From positions 652,082-716,081 of the forward strand of contig NZ_JACDUU010000001.1 of NCBI RefSeq assembly GCF_013760845.1: a stretch of DNA of 64,000 nt, in the 5' to 3' direction. The position numbers and the translations under genes are program-made. Below, in pieces: positions 28,667 through 35,381 of this stretch (position 1 is the first letter of the stretch; every line of letters begins with the position of its first letter). Under the pieces are notes generated by a model. The model saw nothing but the letters and a program-made list of their open reading frames with translations, did no database searches and was not told where the DNA came from. The stretch is from [Anoxybacillus] calidus (GTDB lineage: Bacteria; Bacillota; Bacilli; Bacillales; Anoxybacillaceae).

Positions 28667-29902
28667 ATGCATCACAAACAACGGCATATTTACGTGGGGA
28701 TTGATTTACATAAACACCATCATACGGCGGTTATCATCAACTGTTGGCATGAAAGATTAGGAGAGATTCAATTTGAAAATAAGCCCGCGGCTTTTACGGA
28801 TTTTTTCATCAAGGTTCGTCAATTAGTACCTGAGAATATGACACTGGTCTTCGGTTTAGAGGACGTTGGTGGATACGGACGGGCATTGGCAACGTTTTTA
28901 GTCGATCATGGGCAAATGGTAAAAGAAGTGAATCCCGCTTTGTCTTATGCCGAACGTAATAGTTATCCTACGATGCAAAAAAGCGATAGCTGGGATGCGG
29001 AATGTGTAGCGAGAGTTCTTGTAAACAAACTAGATTTTTTGCCGGATGCAGAGCCAAAGGATGTATATTGGTCTATTAAACAGCTAGTCACAAGAAGAAA
29101 CGCCCTTGTGAAAGCCCAAGGGGCGCTGAAAAACCAGCTTCATGTACAATTAAGCCATCATTACCCCAGCTATAAGAAATTTTTTGCGGAAGTAGACGGA
29201 AAAACAGCATTAGCATTTTGGGAAAGATATCCGTCACCATCGTGTTTAGAGGGAGTAAGGATAGATGAGCTTACTGCTTTTTTACAAGCTGTTAGCCACA
29301 ACACTTGTTCAAGAAAGAAAGCAAAAGAAATACTAGAACTTGTGAAAACAGATGGAACGACCACCAAACAATACCAAGAAACACGGGATTTCCTCGTGCA
29401 AAGCATGGTGAGAGATTTGCGCTTTAAAAAGCAGGAAATGGCATTGGTCGAAGGAGAACTAAGAAAATTAATGAAATTACTCGATTACCAACTGGAGACA
29501 ATGCCGGGGATTGATGTAGTGACAGCATCCGCCTTGGTTGCCGAGATTGGAGATATTCAGCGTTTTCCAAATGCCAATAAACTTGCTCGTTATGCGGGAA
29601 TTGCGCCTGTGCATTTTGGCTCTGGAGGAAAAGGAAAAGACCACAAAAGCAAACAAGGCAATCGAACGTTACATGCGTTATTTTATCAATTAGCGATACA
29701 ACAAATACAAGTGGCAAAAGAAAGTAAAAAGCCAAGAAATCCTGTATTTTATGAATACTACCAACGCAAGCGAAAGGAAGGCAAAACAAAAGGACAAGCG
29801 TTGGTTTGTATCATGAGAAGGCTGGTAAATATTATTTATGGCATGATGAAGCATAAAACGGCTTATCAATTGCCGAATATAACAGAGCGAAAGGTAATTT
29901 AA
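28667..29902 (+). CDS. IS110-family transposase, copy 1
   Basis: A 411-residue DEDD-type recombinase. The RuvC-like N-terminal domain starts HIYVGIDLHKHHHTAVI (first Asp), followed by GLEDVGGYGRAL (Glu) and KSDSWDAECVARVL (Asp pair). The Transposase_20 C-terminal domain has LETMPGIDVVTASALVAEIGD and KLARYAGIAPVHFGSGG, the region holding the IS110 catalytic serine. GGGGGAGG precedes the ATG at 28667. About 40 bp beyond the stop the toxin junction resumes. It seems intact. Confidence 0.9.
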   Translation: MHHKQRHIYVGIDLHKHHHTAVIINCWHERLGEIQFENKPAAFTDFFIKVRQLVPENMTLVFGLEDVGGYGRALATFLVDHGQMVKEVNPALSYAERNSYPTMQKSDSWDAECVARVLVNKLDFLPDAEPKDVYWSIKQLVTRRNALVKAQGALKNQLHVQLSHHYPSYKKFFAEVDGKTALAFWERYPSPSCLEGVRIDELTAFLQAVSHNTCSRKKAKEILELVKTDGTTTKQYQETRDFLVQSMVRDLRFKKQEMALVEGELRKLMKLLDYQLETMPGIDVVTASALVAEIGDIQRFPNANKLARYAGIAPVHFGSGGKGKDHKSKQGNRTLHALFYQLAIQQIQVAKESKKPRNPVFYEYYQRKRKEGKTKGQALVCIMRRLVNIIYGMMKHKTAYQLPNITERKVI

Positions 29903-29945
29903 TAGGTGGTCTTTTTTTATAATAGCTTTTAAGATTACTACATAG

Positions 29946-30224
29946 GGTACGGGTAAACTTGGTAGAAAAGGTAAACAAGCACGTTTAAGAGAATTAGCTA
30001 ATGATGACAAACTATCATCAGCTTTACGTGGTGAAATTCGACGTGATATTAATGAGATTAAAAGAGGGAAAAGAAAAAATATAAGAGTTCCAAAAGGATA
30101 TGAGCTAGCTCATAGACGTGGATATGAAGCCCGAAAAGGATATGGATATGAATACAGTGATTTACAAATTATAAGAAACCATAGAACTCAGCACAAGTAT
30201 GATGGATACGGAAGAAGGAGGTAA
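29946..30224 (+). pseudogene. Displaced toxin C-terminal module 1
   Basis: An open frame of 92 codons with no start, beginning GTGKLGRKGKQARLR and ending HKYDGYGRRR. The motif ELAHRRGYEARKGYGYEYSD looks like a nuclease-type polymorphic toxin tip. GTGK matches the KGTGK junction of the full-length protein. It is silent unless recombined behind an Rhs core. Mobile element 1 lies immediately upstream, leaving a TAG stop before the first codon. Its immunity gene follows at 30232. Confidence 0.75.
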
Positions 30225-30231
30225 AAATGAG

Positions 30232-30606
30232 ATGAATGAAAAAGAATTTTATTCTGTTATAAAATTACCTGCTACAAAAAGATATGAATACTTTATAAAA
30301 AAAGTAGTTGATTGGGAAGAAGTATGGGGGCTCTATCAAGACGGATGGGCAATGACTAAAGATGATAATGGTAATCTACTAATTCCTTTTTGGCCTAGAA
30401 AAGAATTTGCTCAATATTGTGCCATTGGAGAATGGGAAGGATATACTCCTGAATTAATTGAGCTTGATAAGTTTCTTAATGAATGGCTCCCTGGTATAAA
30501 AAAAGATGGATATAAACCATCGATTTTTTGGAATAATTATGACTCGGCAGTAATGGAAGTTGAAGTTTTATTACAAGATTTAAAAAGGGAATTAGATAAT
30601 TACTAA
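30232..30606 (+). CDS. DUF2750-like immunity protein
   Basis: A 124-residue protein starting MNEKEFYSVIKLPATKRYEY. The pattern RYEYFIKKVVDWEEVWGLY, then LIPFWPRKEFAQYCA and FLNEWLPGIKKDG fits DUF2750, a family known beside polymorphic toxins. It sits seven bases behind toxin module 1, with AGGAGG inside the module's last codons. I start it at 30232; upstream in-frame ATGs lie within the toxin. It likely protects from a toxin with this tip delivered by siblings. Confidence 0.78.
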   Translation: MNEKEFYSVIKLPATKRYEYFIKKVVDWEEVWGLYQDGWAMTKDDNGNLLIPFWPRKEFAQYCAIGEWEGYTPELIELDKFLNEWLPGIKKDGYKPSIFWNNYDSAVMEVEVLLQDLKRELDNY

Positions 30607-30624
30607 AATTTTGAGAATAACATA

Positions 30625-30706
30625 TCTAATAACAAAATAAGTTGATATAAAGAGTGGCAGTTACTGAACTGCCACTCTTTTATCAAGTAGATGTTTAGAA
30701 TTTCCT
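30625..30706 (+). mobile_element. Solo right-end remnant of a third recombinase/IS110 element
   Basis: This closely matches the right end of element 2 (35071-35153). It includes the last transposase codons (SNNKIS and stop, against PNSKVS in copy 2), a hairpin AGTGGCAGTT/AACTGCCACT, and the tip TTTAGAATTTCCT. It abuts the canonical toxin junction AAGGGTACGGG. The rest of the element is gone, so an insertion at this junction was later deleted or recombined. Confidence 0.75.
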
Positions 30707-31046
30707 AAGGGTACGGGAAATGTTGCGCATAATGCAACACAATATGCTAAATTAAAAACCCATTATAAGCAATGGGAGAAGTTATGGAAAGGCCGGAATA
30801 AGAGAACTACCAGATGGAAGGATTAGATATTACGGTAAGATAACTCCCGCTTCAAAACCAGGTGAAATGGCAGGCCGAAGAGTAGTTAGAGAATGGAACC
30901 CTACTACTGGTCAAAAGAGAACATGGCATGAGACTGTAGACCATAATGGTAGGATTAGACAAGTTAGACCAGATACCAAATTTACTGGTGGTGTCAAGGT
31001 TCACTATCGTTTTGATAGCAATGGGAATTATATTGGAAAGTGGTGA
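30707..31046 (+). pseudogene. Displaced toxin C-terminal module 2, frameshifted
   Basis: It begins KGTGNVAHNATQYAKLKTHY in the junction frame, then reaches a stop at 30824. The next frame continues without a break as GIRELPDGRIRYYGKITPAS, then REWNPTTGQKRTWHETVDHN and VHYRFDSNGNYIGKW. This tail is one I know from many WapA and CDI-type toxins. A one-base change near 30796-30805 must join them. It has no start, so it is doubly inactive. The immunity gene follows four bases after the stop. Confidence 0.75.
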
Positions 31047-31050
31047 AAAA

Positions 31051-31296
31051 ATGAGTCAACCAACAAGAGAAGAAATAATTGATAAATTAAAAATGATTTT
31101 ACTAGGAAAGCTAACACGAGAAGAAGTAGCAGATTGGGCTTCAGAATATGTGATGCAGGATGAGCCAAATATATCAGATGAAACTGTTTGGGAACTTTTA
31201 CAAATTGTTTCCGGAGTTGATTTAAAAGATAGTCCAGATGAATATCTACATGTAGAACAAGACATTATAGATTGGATAAACAAGTATAGCAATTAA
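31051..31296 (+). CDS. Putative immunity protein for toxin module 2
   Basis: An 81-residue acidic protein (MSQPTREEIIDKLKM) starting four bases after the toxin stop. A longer in-frame extension to 30946 lies in the toxin sequence and is rejected. It has a helical, charged composition and no recognised domain name. Its position, small size and acidity fit immunity proteins. The frame is intact although the toxin is broken, which fits selection for protection from neighbours. Cassette hairpin copy 2 follows at 31311. Confidence 0.68.
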   Translation: MSQPTREEIIDKLKMILLGKLTREEVADWASEYVMQDEPNISDETVWELLQIVSGVDLKDSPDEYLHVEQDIIDWINKYSN

Positions 31297-31310
31297 AAAA
31301 GTGTTAAATA

Positions 31311-31345
31311 ACCTCGATTGGCTATAAGCCTTTCGAGGTTTTTTA
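31311..31345 (+). terminator. Cassette terminator hairpin, copy 2
   Basis: ACCTCGA pairs with TCGAGGT with an inner GGC/GCC stem and a TTTTTTATT tail. Relative to copies 1 and 3 a T-A pair is replaced by C-G on both sides. Confidence 0.8.
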
Positions 31346-31359
31346 TTAGTTATAGTTAA

Positions 31360-31517
31360 CCAAATATTAACTTCAGAGCTCATGATGGTTTTACCTACAT
31401 GGAGTTTGGCTGATATGCATGGTAAAGCGACTACACCATTAAAATACCCTTCGAGTACACTTTAAAACACGTGAGAACGCATTCTCGTGGCGAGAAAGAG
31501 GATGTAAGGTTTAAACT
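31360..31517 (+). repeat. Cassette spacer repeat, copy 2 (about 158 bp)
   Basis: Partner of 27444-27605. Here the repeat ends TTTAAACT and is followed directly by the toxin junction AAGGGTATTGG. Comparison with copy 1 (TTTAACCGACT, then element 1) and wapA (TTTAAGAGCT, then AAGGG) suggests TTTAA..CT is the left half of the junction. Confidence 0.6.
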
Positions 31518-31850
31518 AAGGGTATTGGTAAAGGGGAACAAGTATTAGATAAAGTCAAGACATATGAACAGGCTAGAAATAAAGCACTAGACCTAGTTGG
31601 AGATTTAGGACCAAATTCAAAGCCATATATAGGAACTCTTAAGTCAAGTGCTGGATATGGTAAAGTAATTGGTAGGCAGTCTGCTGACGGAAAAGTAAGA
31701 TGGAGATTAGATTATGACCCAAATAAGGGGACACATATAAACATTGAAGATTTTCGCAATGGTAAAGGGGCTAATGCTCGAAAAATCGTTATTCCATTTG
31801 AGGGTAACGAAAGCACCTTTAAATCTTTATTAAAACATTTGAATAGATAA
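31518..31850 (+). pseudogene. Displaced toxin C-terminal module 3
   Basis: A 110-codon open frame without a start: KGIGKGEQVLDKVKTYEQAR, then ALDLVGDLGPNSKPYIGTLK and WRLDYDPNKGTHINIEDFRN. The GTHIN-DFRNGKG ending is widespread in LXG, WapA and CDI toxin tips and is probably nuclease-like. The frame is unbroken, so it could be reactivated by recombination through the junction. Its immunity gene follows 12 bases after the stop. Confidence 0.78.
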
Positions 31851-31862
31851 GGGGGAATTTGA

Positions 31863-32258
31863 ATGAGTTTATTTGATGAGTGTATTGAAGCACTAGGTGA
31901 GAATGTACACGTCTTATCTGATAGTGAGAGAGAGCAAGTACTAAGAGATTTTGAGAATTCTTTTCCATTTACTGAGTGGGGGCGTATTGAATGGGAGAAA
32001 GTGACTTATCATGCTAAAGTGAATACAGTTGATGAGATCATCTCCTTTTTGAACCAAAACATTGATGAATACAGCAACGTTATATATGTTATTTGGGATG
32101 AAGGGACATTACCTATAATTCAATCTGAGTTAAATAAAGTATTTGAAGTTATAGATGATGTTACTGCTGTAAGTTTTGATACATGGATATTTTCACCATC
32201 TTCAGGATATGTTATTGAGATATTTCATGACGGTGAAGTAAGAATAGGATTGAAGTAA
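31863..32258 (+). CDS. Putative immunity protein for toxin module 3
   Basis: A 131-residue acidic protein starting MSLFDECIEALGENVHVLSD. It contains WGRIEWEKV and FDTWIFSPSSGYVIEIFHDG, a pattern I associate with CDI/LXG immunity proteins paired with GTHIN-type toxins. TAAGGGGG precedes the ATG. It is followed by its own 12-bp terminator rather than the cassette hairpin seen after the other modules. Confidence 0.72.
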   Translation: MSLFDECIEALGENVHVLSDSEREQVLRDFENSFPFTEWGRIEWEKVTYHAKVNTVDEIISFLNQNIDEYSNVIYVIWDEGTLPIIQSELNKVFEVIDDVTAVSFDTWIFSPSSGYVIEIFHDGEVRIGLK

Positions 32259-32272
32259 AATATCATTGAATT

Positions 32273-32314
32273 AACCCTCAAAAGGGGAATATAAATTCTC
32301 TTTTGAGGGTTTTC
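32273..32314 (+). terminator. Terminator after immunity gene 3
   Basis: AACCCTCAAAAG pairs perfectly with CTTTTGAGGGTT, followed by TTC. It is different in sequence from the cassette hairpins. Confidence 0.75.
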
Positions 32315-32325
32315 TACTAGTGACG

Positions 32326-32591
32326 TAGTGCCGAACGAGCTGCTAGTGATACAATTTGTGCATGTAATCTATTCAATTTCTATATGATAATTTTTAGAGT
32401 TATCTTGTACGCACAAAATGTGTATAAAAAAGATGCCCTATTTTATAATTTTCATCAAATATAACCCACTGAAAAATTATCAGTTACTACCGTTTTTATC
32501 GCCAAAAACCTTACCCTTGTTTTCCCACCATTTTATAAAAATTTTTTTCGCAACTTTTTCTTCGCTACCACCGATTACTATAACGAGAGGA
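32326..32591. other. Left non-coding region of element 2
   Basis: No gene is seen in this AT-rich stretch between the left tip and the XRE gene. It contains GTGATACAATTTGTGC, with a TACAA core similar to the operator further right. Copy 1 has no counterpart of this length. Confidence 0.4.
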
Positions 32592-32792
32592 TTACTCCAC
32601 CTCGATTAACTCCTGGATGTCGATGTCTAACACTTTACATACTTTCTCCAATGTTGAGAGGTAGACTCTGTCTACTTGGTCTGAACAAAGGTGGCTAATA
32701 GTGTTTGGGCGAAGCCCTGTGAGTCGAGCCAATTCACGCTGAGAAATGCCACGTGCTTTCAGGATTTCTTTCAGTTTGATTTTAATTGGCAT
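32592..32792 (-). CDS. XRE-family helix-turn-helix regulator of element 2
   Basis: A 66-residue single-domain HTH_3 protein. The helix-turn-helix reads ISQRELARLTGLRPNTISHL. GGAAGGGATG precedes the ATG. It is divergent from the recombinase gene. Two TTGTATCGGT repeats 21 bp apart lie between them, one overlapping the recombinase promoter. It most likely represses recombinase expression and its own gene, keeping the element quiet. Confidence 0.85.
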   Translation of the reverse strand: MPIKIKLKEILKARGISQRELARLTGLRPNTISHLCSDQVDRVYLSTLEKVCKVLDIDIQELIEVE

Positions 32793-32825
32793 ACTACATC
32801 CCTTCCTCTATCTGTATTACTTATA

Positions 32826-32871
32826 CGATACATAAAAAATTTGTATCGGTAAAGGGATTGATTGTATCGGT
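32826..32871. promoter_or_regulatory. Operator repeats of the XRE regulator
   Basis: CGATAC at 32826 and GTATCG at 32843 form an inverted repeat, and TTGTATCGGT occurs at 32841-32850 and 32862-32871, a 21-bp (two helical turns) period. The last copy overlaps the -35 element of the recombinase promoter. Confidence 0.65.
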
Positions 32872-32886
32872 TAAGCCGCATACAAT
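32858..32886 (+). promoter_or_regulatory. Promoter of recombinase copy 2
   Basis: TTGATT (32858-32863) and TACAAT (32881-32886) with a 17-bp spacer. The operator half-site at 32862 overlaps it. Confidence 0.6.
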
Positions 32887-32907
32887 AGACTTAACATAGC
32901 GGCTAAG

Positions 32908-32935
32908 CGTTACGTTAATCTCAATTTGCGTAACG
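32908..32935. promoter_or_regulatory. CGTTAC inverted repeat before recombinase copy 2
   Basis: CGTTAC, 16 bases, GTAACG, preserved in arms and spacing from copy 1 (27688-27715) and again placed right before the recombinase ribosome binding site. Confidence 0.6.
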
Positions 32936-32950
32936 GAGGGGGAAGGTATC

Positions 32951-33727
32951 ATGAAGGTGATTGGATATATCCGCGTTTCCACACAAGGGCAAGCCAAAGA
33001 TGGATACAGTCTTGCCTACCAAGAAGATGAAATTAAAGCGTATTGTCAGGCACAAGGATACACTCTCCTGTGTTTGTTTAAGGATGAGGGTATCAGTGGG
33101 GCGAAAGTGGATGAAGAAGCGTTAGAAATCGACAGGACAGGATTTCAGGAGATGTTGGGGTATCTCTCCCGCCATCAGGTGGATTATGTGGTGACACTTA
33201 ACACAAGCCGATTATGGCGTTCAGACATTGTTAAGGTGTTAGTACATCGTGAACTGAAAAAGTATGGAGTAGACATTCGGAGTATCGAACAACCGCAATA
33301 CAGTATTTACAAGAAAGACCCCAATGATTTTCTTATTAATGGGTTAATGGAACTCCTCGACCAATATCAACGCTTAGAAATTGCGTTAAAGCTAGGGCGA
33401 GGAAGGAATAAAAAAGCACAACAGGGCGGTTATGCAGGAGGAAATGTCGCTTTTGGATATACGGTTAAAAGAGGCCAAAAGCGACTCGTTATAGATGAAA
33501 CACAAGCAAAAACCGTTCAACGAGTGTTTGACTTACGAGAACAACATCCTTCATGGTCTCTGTCACAAATTGCATCACAACTGAATGAGGAAGGACATCG
33601 AACCAAACAAGGGAAGTTGTTTACGAAAGTCCAAGTCAAGCGAATTTTGGACAGAAAAGCGTTCTACAGTGGTGTATACCGTTATGGAGAGATAATCGCC
33701 AACGGAACACATGAAGCGATTTTATAA
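32951..33727 (+). CDS. Serine recombinase (resolvase/invertase family), copy 2
   Basis: A 258-residue homologue of the 27729-28505 protein, identical in length and about two-thirds identical by eye. The catalytic Ser10 lies in VIGYIRVSTQGQAKDGYSL and the C-terminal DNA-binding domain includes WSLSQIASQLNEEGHRTKQG. It ends TYG/RYG-type, then HEAIL, like copy 1 (HQAIL). GGAGGGGGAAGG precedes its ATG. The divergence shows that this is a separate lineage of the element and not a recent duplicate. Confidence 0.88.
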   Translation: MKVIGYIRVSTQGQAKDGYSLAYQEDEIKAYCQAQGYTLLCLFKDEGISGAKVDEEALEIDRTGFQEMLGYLSRHQVDYVVTLNTSRLWRSDIVKVLVHRELKKYGVDIRSIEQPQYSIYKKDPNDFLINGLMELLDQYQRLEIALKLGRGRNKKAQQGGYAGGNVAFGYTVKRGQKRLVIDETQAKTVQRVFDLREQHPSWSLSQIASQLNEEGHRTKQGKLFTKVQVKRILDRKAFYSGVYRYGEIIANGTHEAIL

Positions 33728-33735
33728 CGGAACGA

Positions 33736-33816
33736 GATAGAGAATGGATAGGCTTTCGTACCCTTGCGAGTCCATAGAGACGAACGCTCGACCTAAGGTT
33801 GCCGACATTCTCTGTC
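33736..33816 (+). ncRNA. Predicted IS110-associated structured RNA, copy 2 (bridge-RNA-like)
   Basis: GATAGAGAATG pairs with CATTCTCTGTC over 11 bp (one G-U). Inside are the blocks shared with copy 1. The loop corresponding to GTACC reads CGTACCCTT, the exact complement of AAGGGTACG, which is the toxin junction. It lies between recombinase and transposase genes, the position relative to the transposase where IS110 elements encode their guide RNA. Confidence 0.62.
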
Positions 33817-33858
33817 TTGCTTTATCCGTTCAATCCAAGATAGGGGTGAGATGTTCTG

Positions 33859-35091
33859 ATGAGACGAGATAAGCATATTTATGTAGGGATAGATTTGCAT
33901 AAGTTTCAGCATACATCGGTGATTTTAGATTGTTGGTTTGAAAAGCTGGGAGAAGTGACATTTGAAAATAAACCATCCGCTTTTCCGAGTTTACTAGAGT
34001 ATGTGAATGGGTTTCTTACAGAAGACATCACTCCTGTGTTTGGATTAGAGGATGTGGGGGGCTATGGCAGGGACTTGGCATTGTACTTAAAAGAGAAAGG
34101 GCACATTGTAAAGTTTGTCAATTCTTCTTTATCCAATGCGGAACGAAACAGCTATGCCATGACCCAAAAGCATGACAGTTGGGATGCCCAATGTGTAGCG
34201 AATGTGTTAATCCGTCAATTCCCTTATTTGCCTGATGCCATCCCATCCGATATGTATTGGATGATTGCCCAATTGGTGGGGAGACGAAACGCTTTAGTCA
34301 AGTCGCAAACTGCCCTTAAAAATCAGTTGCATCTTCAATTAAGCCATCATTATCCAAGTTACAAGAAATTCTTTTCTAAAGTCGATGGTCAAACCGCTTT
34401 AGCCTTTTGGGAACGCTATCCTTCTCCCGCACATTTGAAGGGAGAAACCGTAGAAAGTTTACGAACATTCCTATTAACAGCTAGCCACAAATCCTGTTCC
34501 ACAAGGAAAGCGAAGGAGATTTTATCTCTCATTCAAGCAGATGGAGAAATAAAGCGTGAATATCAGACAACAAGGGATTTTATCATTCAAAGCATGGTGA
34601 GGGATATTCGCTTTAAGAAACAGGAAATCAAAAAAGTGGATAAAGAGTTAAAAGCACTTATCAAGTCATTAGGGATGCAGCTTGAAACGATGCCAGGCAT
34701 TGATACGGTGACCGCATCCGCTTTCATTGCAGAAATCGGGGATATTCATCGTTTCTCTCATTCTGACAAACTCGCAAGGTATGCAGGTATAGCCCCTGTC
34801 CGAATGGGTTCGGGTGGCAAGGAAACCATTCAGAAAAGCAAACAAGGAAACAGGAAATTATACACTATCTTTTATAACTTGGTTGTTCAACAAATACATA
34901 TTTGTAAAGGTAGTAAAACTCCTCGAAATCCTGTGTTTTACGAGTATTATCAGAAAAAGCTAGCAGAAGGTAAAACCAAACAACAAGCACTTATTTGCAT
35001 TATGAGAAGACTTGTCAATATTATCTATGGCATGATGAAGAATAAAACTGCGTATATCGTGCCTGACATACCTAACAGCAAAGTAAGTTGA
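33859..35091 (+). CDS. IS110-family transposase, copy 2
   Basis: A 410-residue DEDD transposase homologous to 28667-29902. The RuvC-like motifs are HIYVGIDLHKFQHTSVI, GLEDVGGYGRDL and KHDSWDAQCVANVL. The C-terminal domain has LETMPGIDTVTASAFIAEIGD and KLARYAGIAPVRMGSGG. AGGGGTGAG precedes the ATG. The stop is followed by a hairpin (AGTGGTAGTT with AACTGCCACT) and then the right tip. All catalytic positions seem kept. Confidence 0.9.
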   Translation: MRRDKHIYVGIDLHKFQHTSVILDCWFEKLGEVTFENKPSAFPSLLEYVNGFLTEDITPVFGLEDVGGYGRDLALYLKEKGHIVKFVNSSLSNAERNSYAMTQKHDSWDAQCVANVLIRQFPYLPDAIPSDMYWMIAQLVGRRNALVKSQTALKNQLHLQLSHHYPSYKKFFSKVDGQTALAFWERYPSPAHLKGETVESLRTFLLTASHKSCSTRKAKEILSLIQADGEIKREYQTTRDFIIQSMVRDIRFKKQEIKKVDKELKALIKSLGMQLETMPGIDTVTASAFIAEIGDIHRFSHSDKLARYAGIAPVRMGSGGKETIQKSKQGNRKLYTIFYNLVVQQIHICKGSKTPRNPVFYEYYQKKLAEGKTKQQALICIMRRLVNIIYGMMKNKTAYIVPDIPNSKVS

Positions 35092-35151
35092 TATAATGAG
35101 TGGTAGTTACTCAACTGCCACTCTTTTTATAAAGTACATGTTTAGAATTTC

Positions 35152-35367
35152 CTAATAGGTATAGATATAAACTTAAGAGATAAATATGGTAATAATGCTA
35201 TGTGGACGGCTGTATTCAATTGCAAAGGTAGAAATTACGAAATGGTTGAACTATTAATGAAATATAATCCTGATATTTCAACTAAGAATAATGCTGGAAG
35301 GTCTCCTTTGGACTTTGCAAAGCAAGTAGGGGATGAGAAATTGATAAATATATTGTTGAAAAAATAG
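35152..35367 (+). pseudogene. C-terminal fragment of an ankyrin-repeat (putative immunity) protein
   Basis: The frame reads LIGIDINLRDKYGNNAMWTA, then MVELLMKYNPDISTKNNAGR and SPLDFAKQVGDEKLINILL, two ankyrin repeats and a C-terminal cap. Ankyrin proteins are common immunity proteins for polymorphic toxins. The N-terminal part is missing: element 2 ends at its first visible codons, and nothing ankyrin-like lies left of the element. The cassette hairpin copy 3 follows. Confidence 0.75.
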
Positions 35368-35381
35368 TATCGTATAATCGT

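Larger units (their letters stand above)
27606..29943 (+). mobile_element. Serine recombinase + IS110 transposase element, copy 1
   Basis: A unit of about 2.3 kb made of a left tip starting GTGACG, promoter, inverted repeat, serine recombinase, structured RNA and IS110-family transposase. It separates cassette spacer copy 1 (left) from toxin module 1 (right, AGGGTACGGGTAAA). The same order occurs at 32320-35153 with diverged sequence, showing that the genes and RNA travel together. The exact right boundary (near 29943) is inferred from where the toxin junction resumes. Confidence 0.7.
32320..35153 (+). mobile_element. Serine recombinase + IS110 transposase element, copy 2
   Basis: About 2.8 kb. 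The left tip starts (CTA)GTGACG, like copy 1. It carries an extra XRE regulator on the minus strand, then operator repeats, the CGTTAC inverted repeat, serine recombinase, structured RNA, IS110 transposase, a terminator-like hairpin and the tip TTTAGAATTTCCT. It ends within codons of an ankyrin-repeat gene (35154 onward). The right end is fixed by comparison with the remnant at 30625-30706. The left end is inferred from GTGACG only. Confidence 0.7.
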
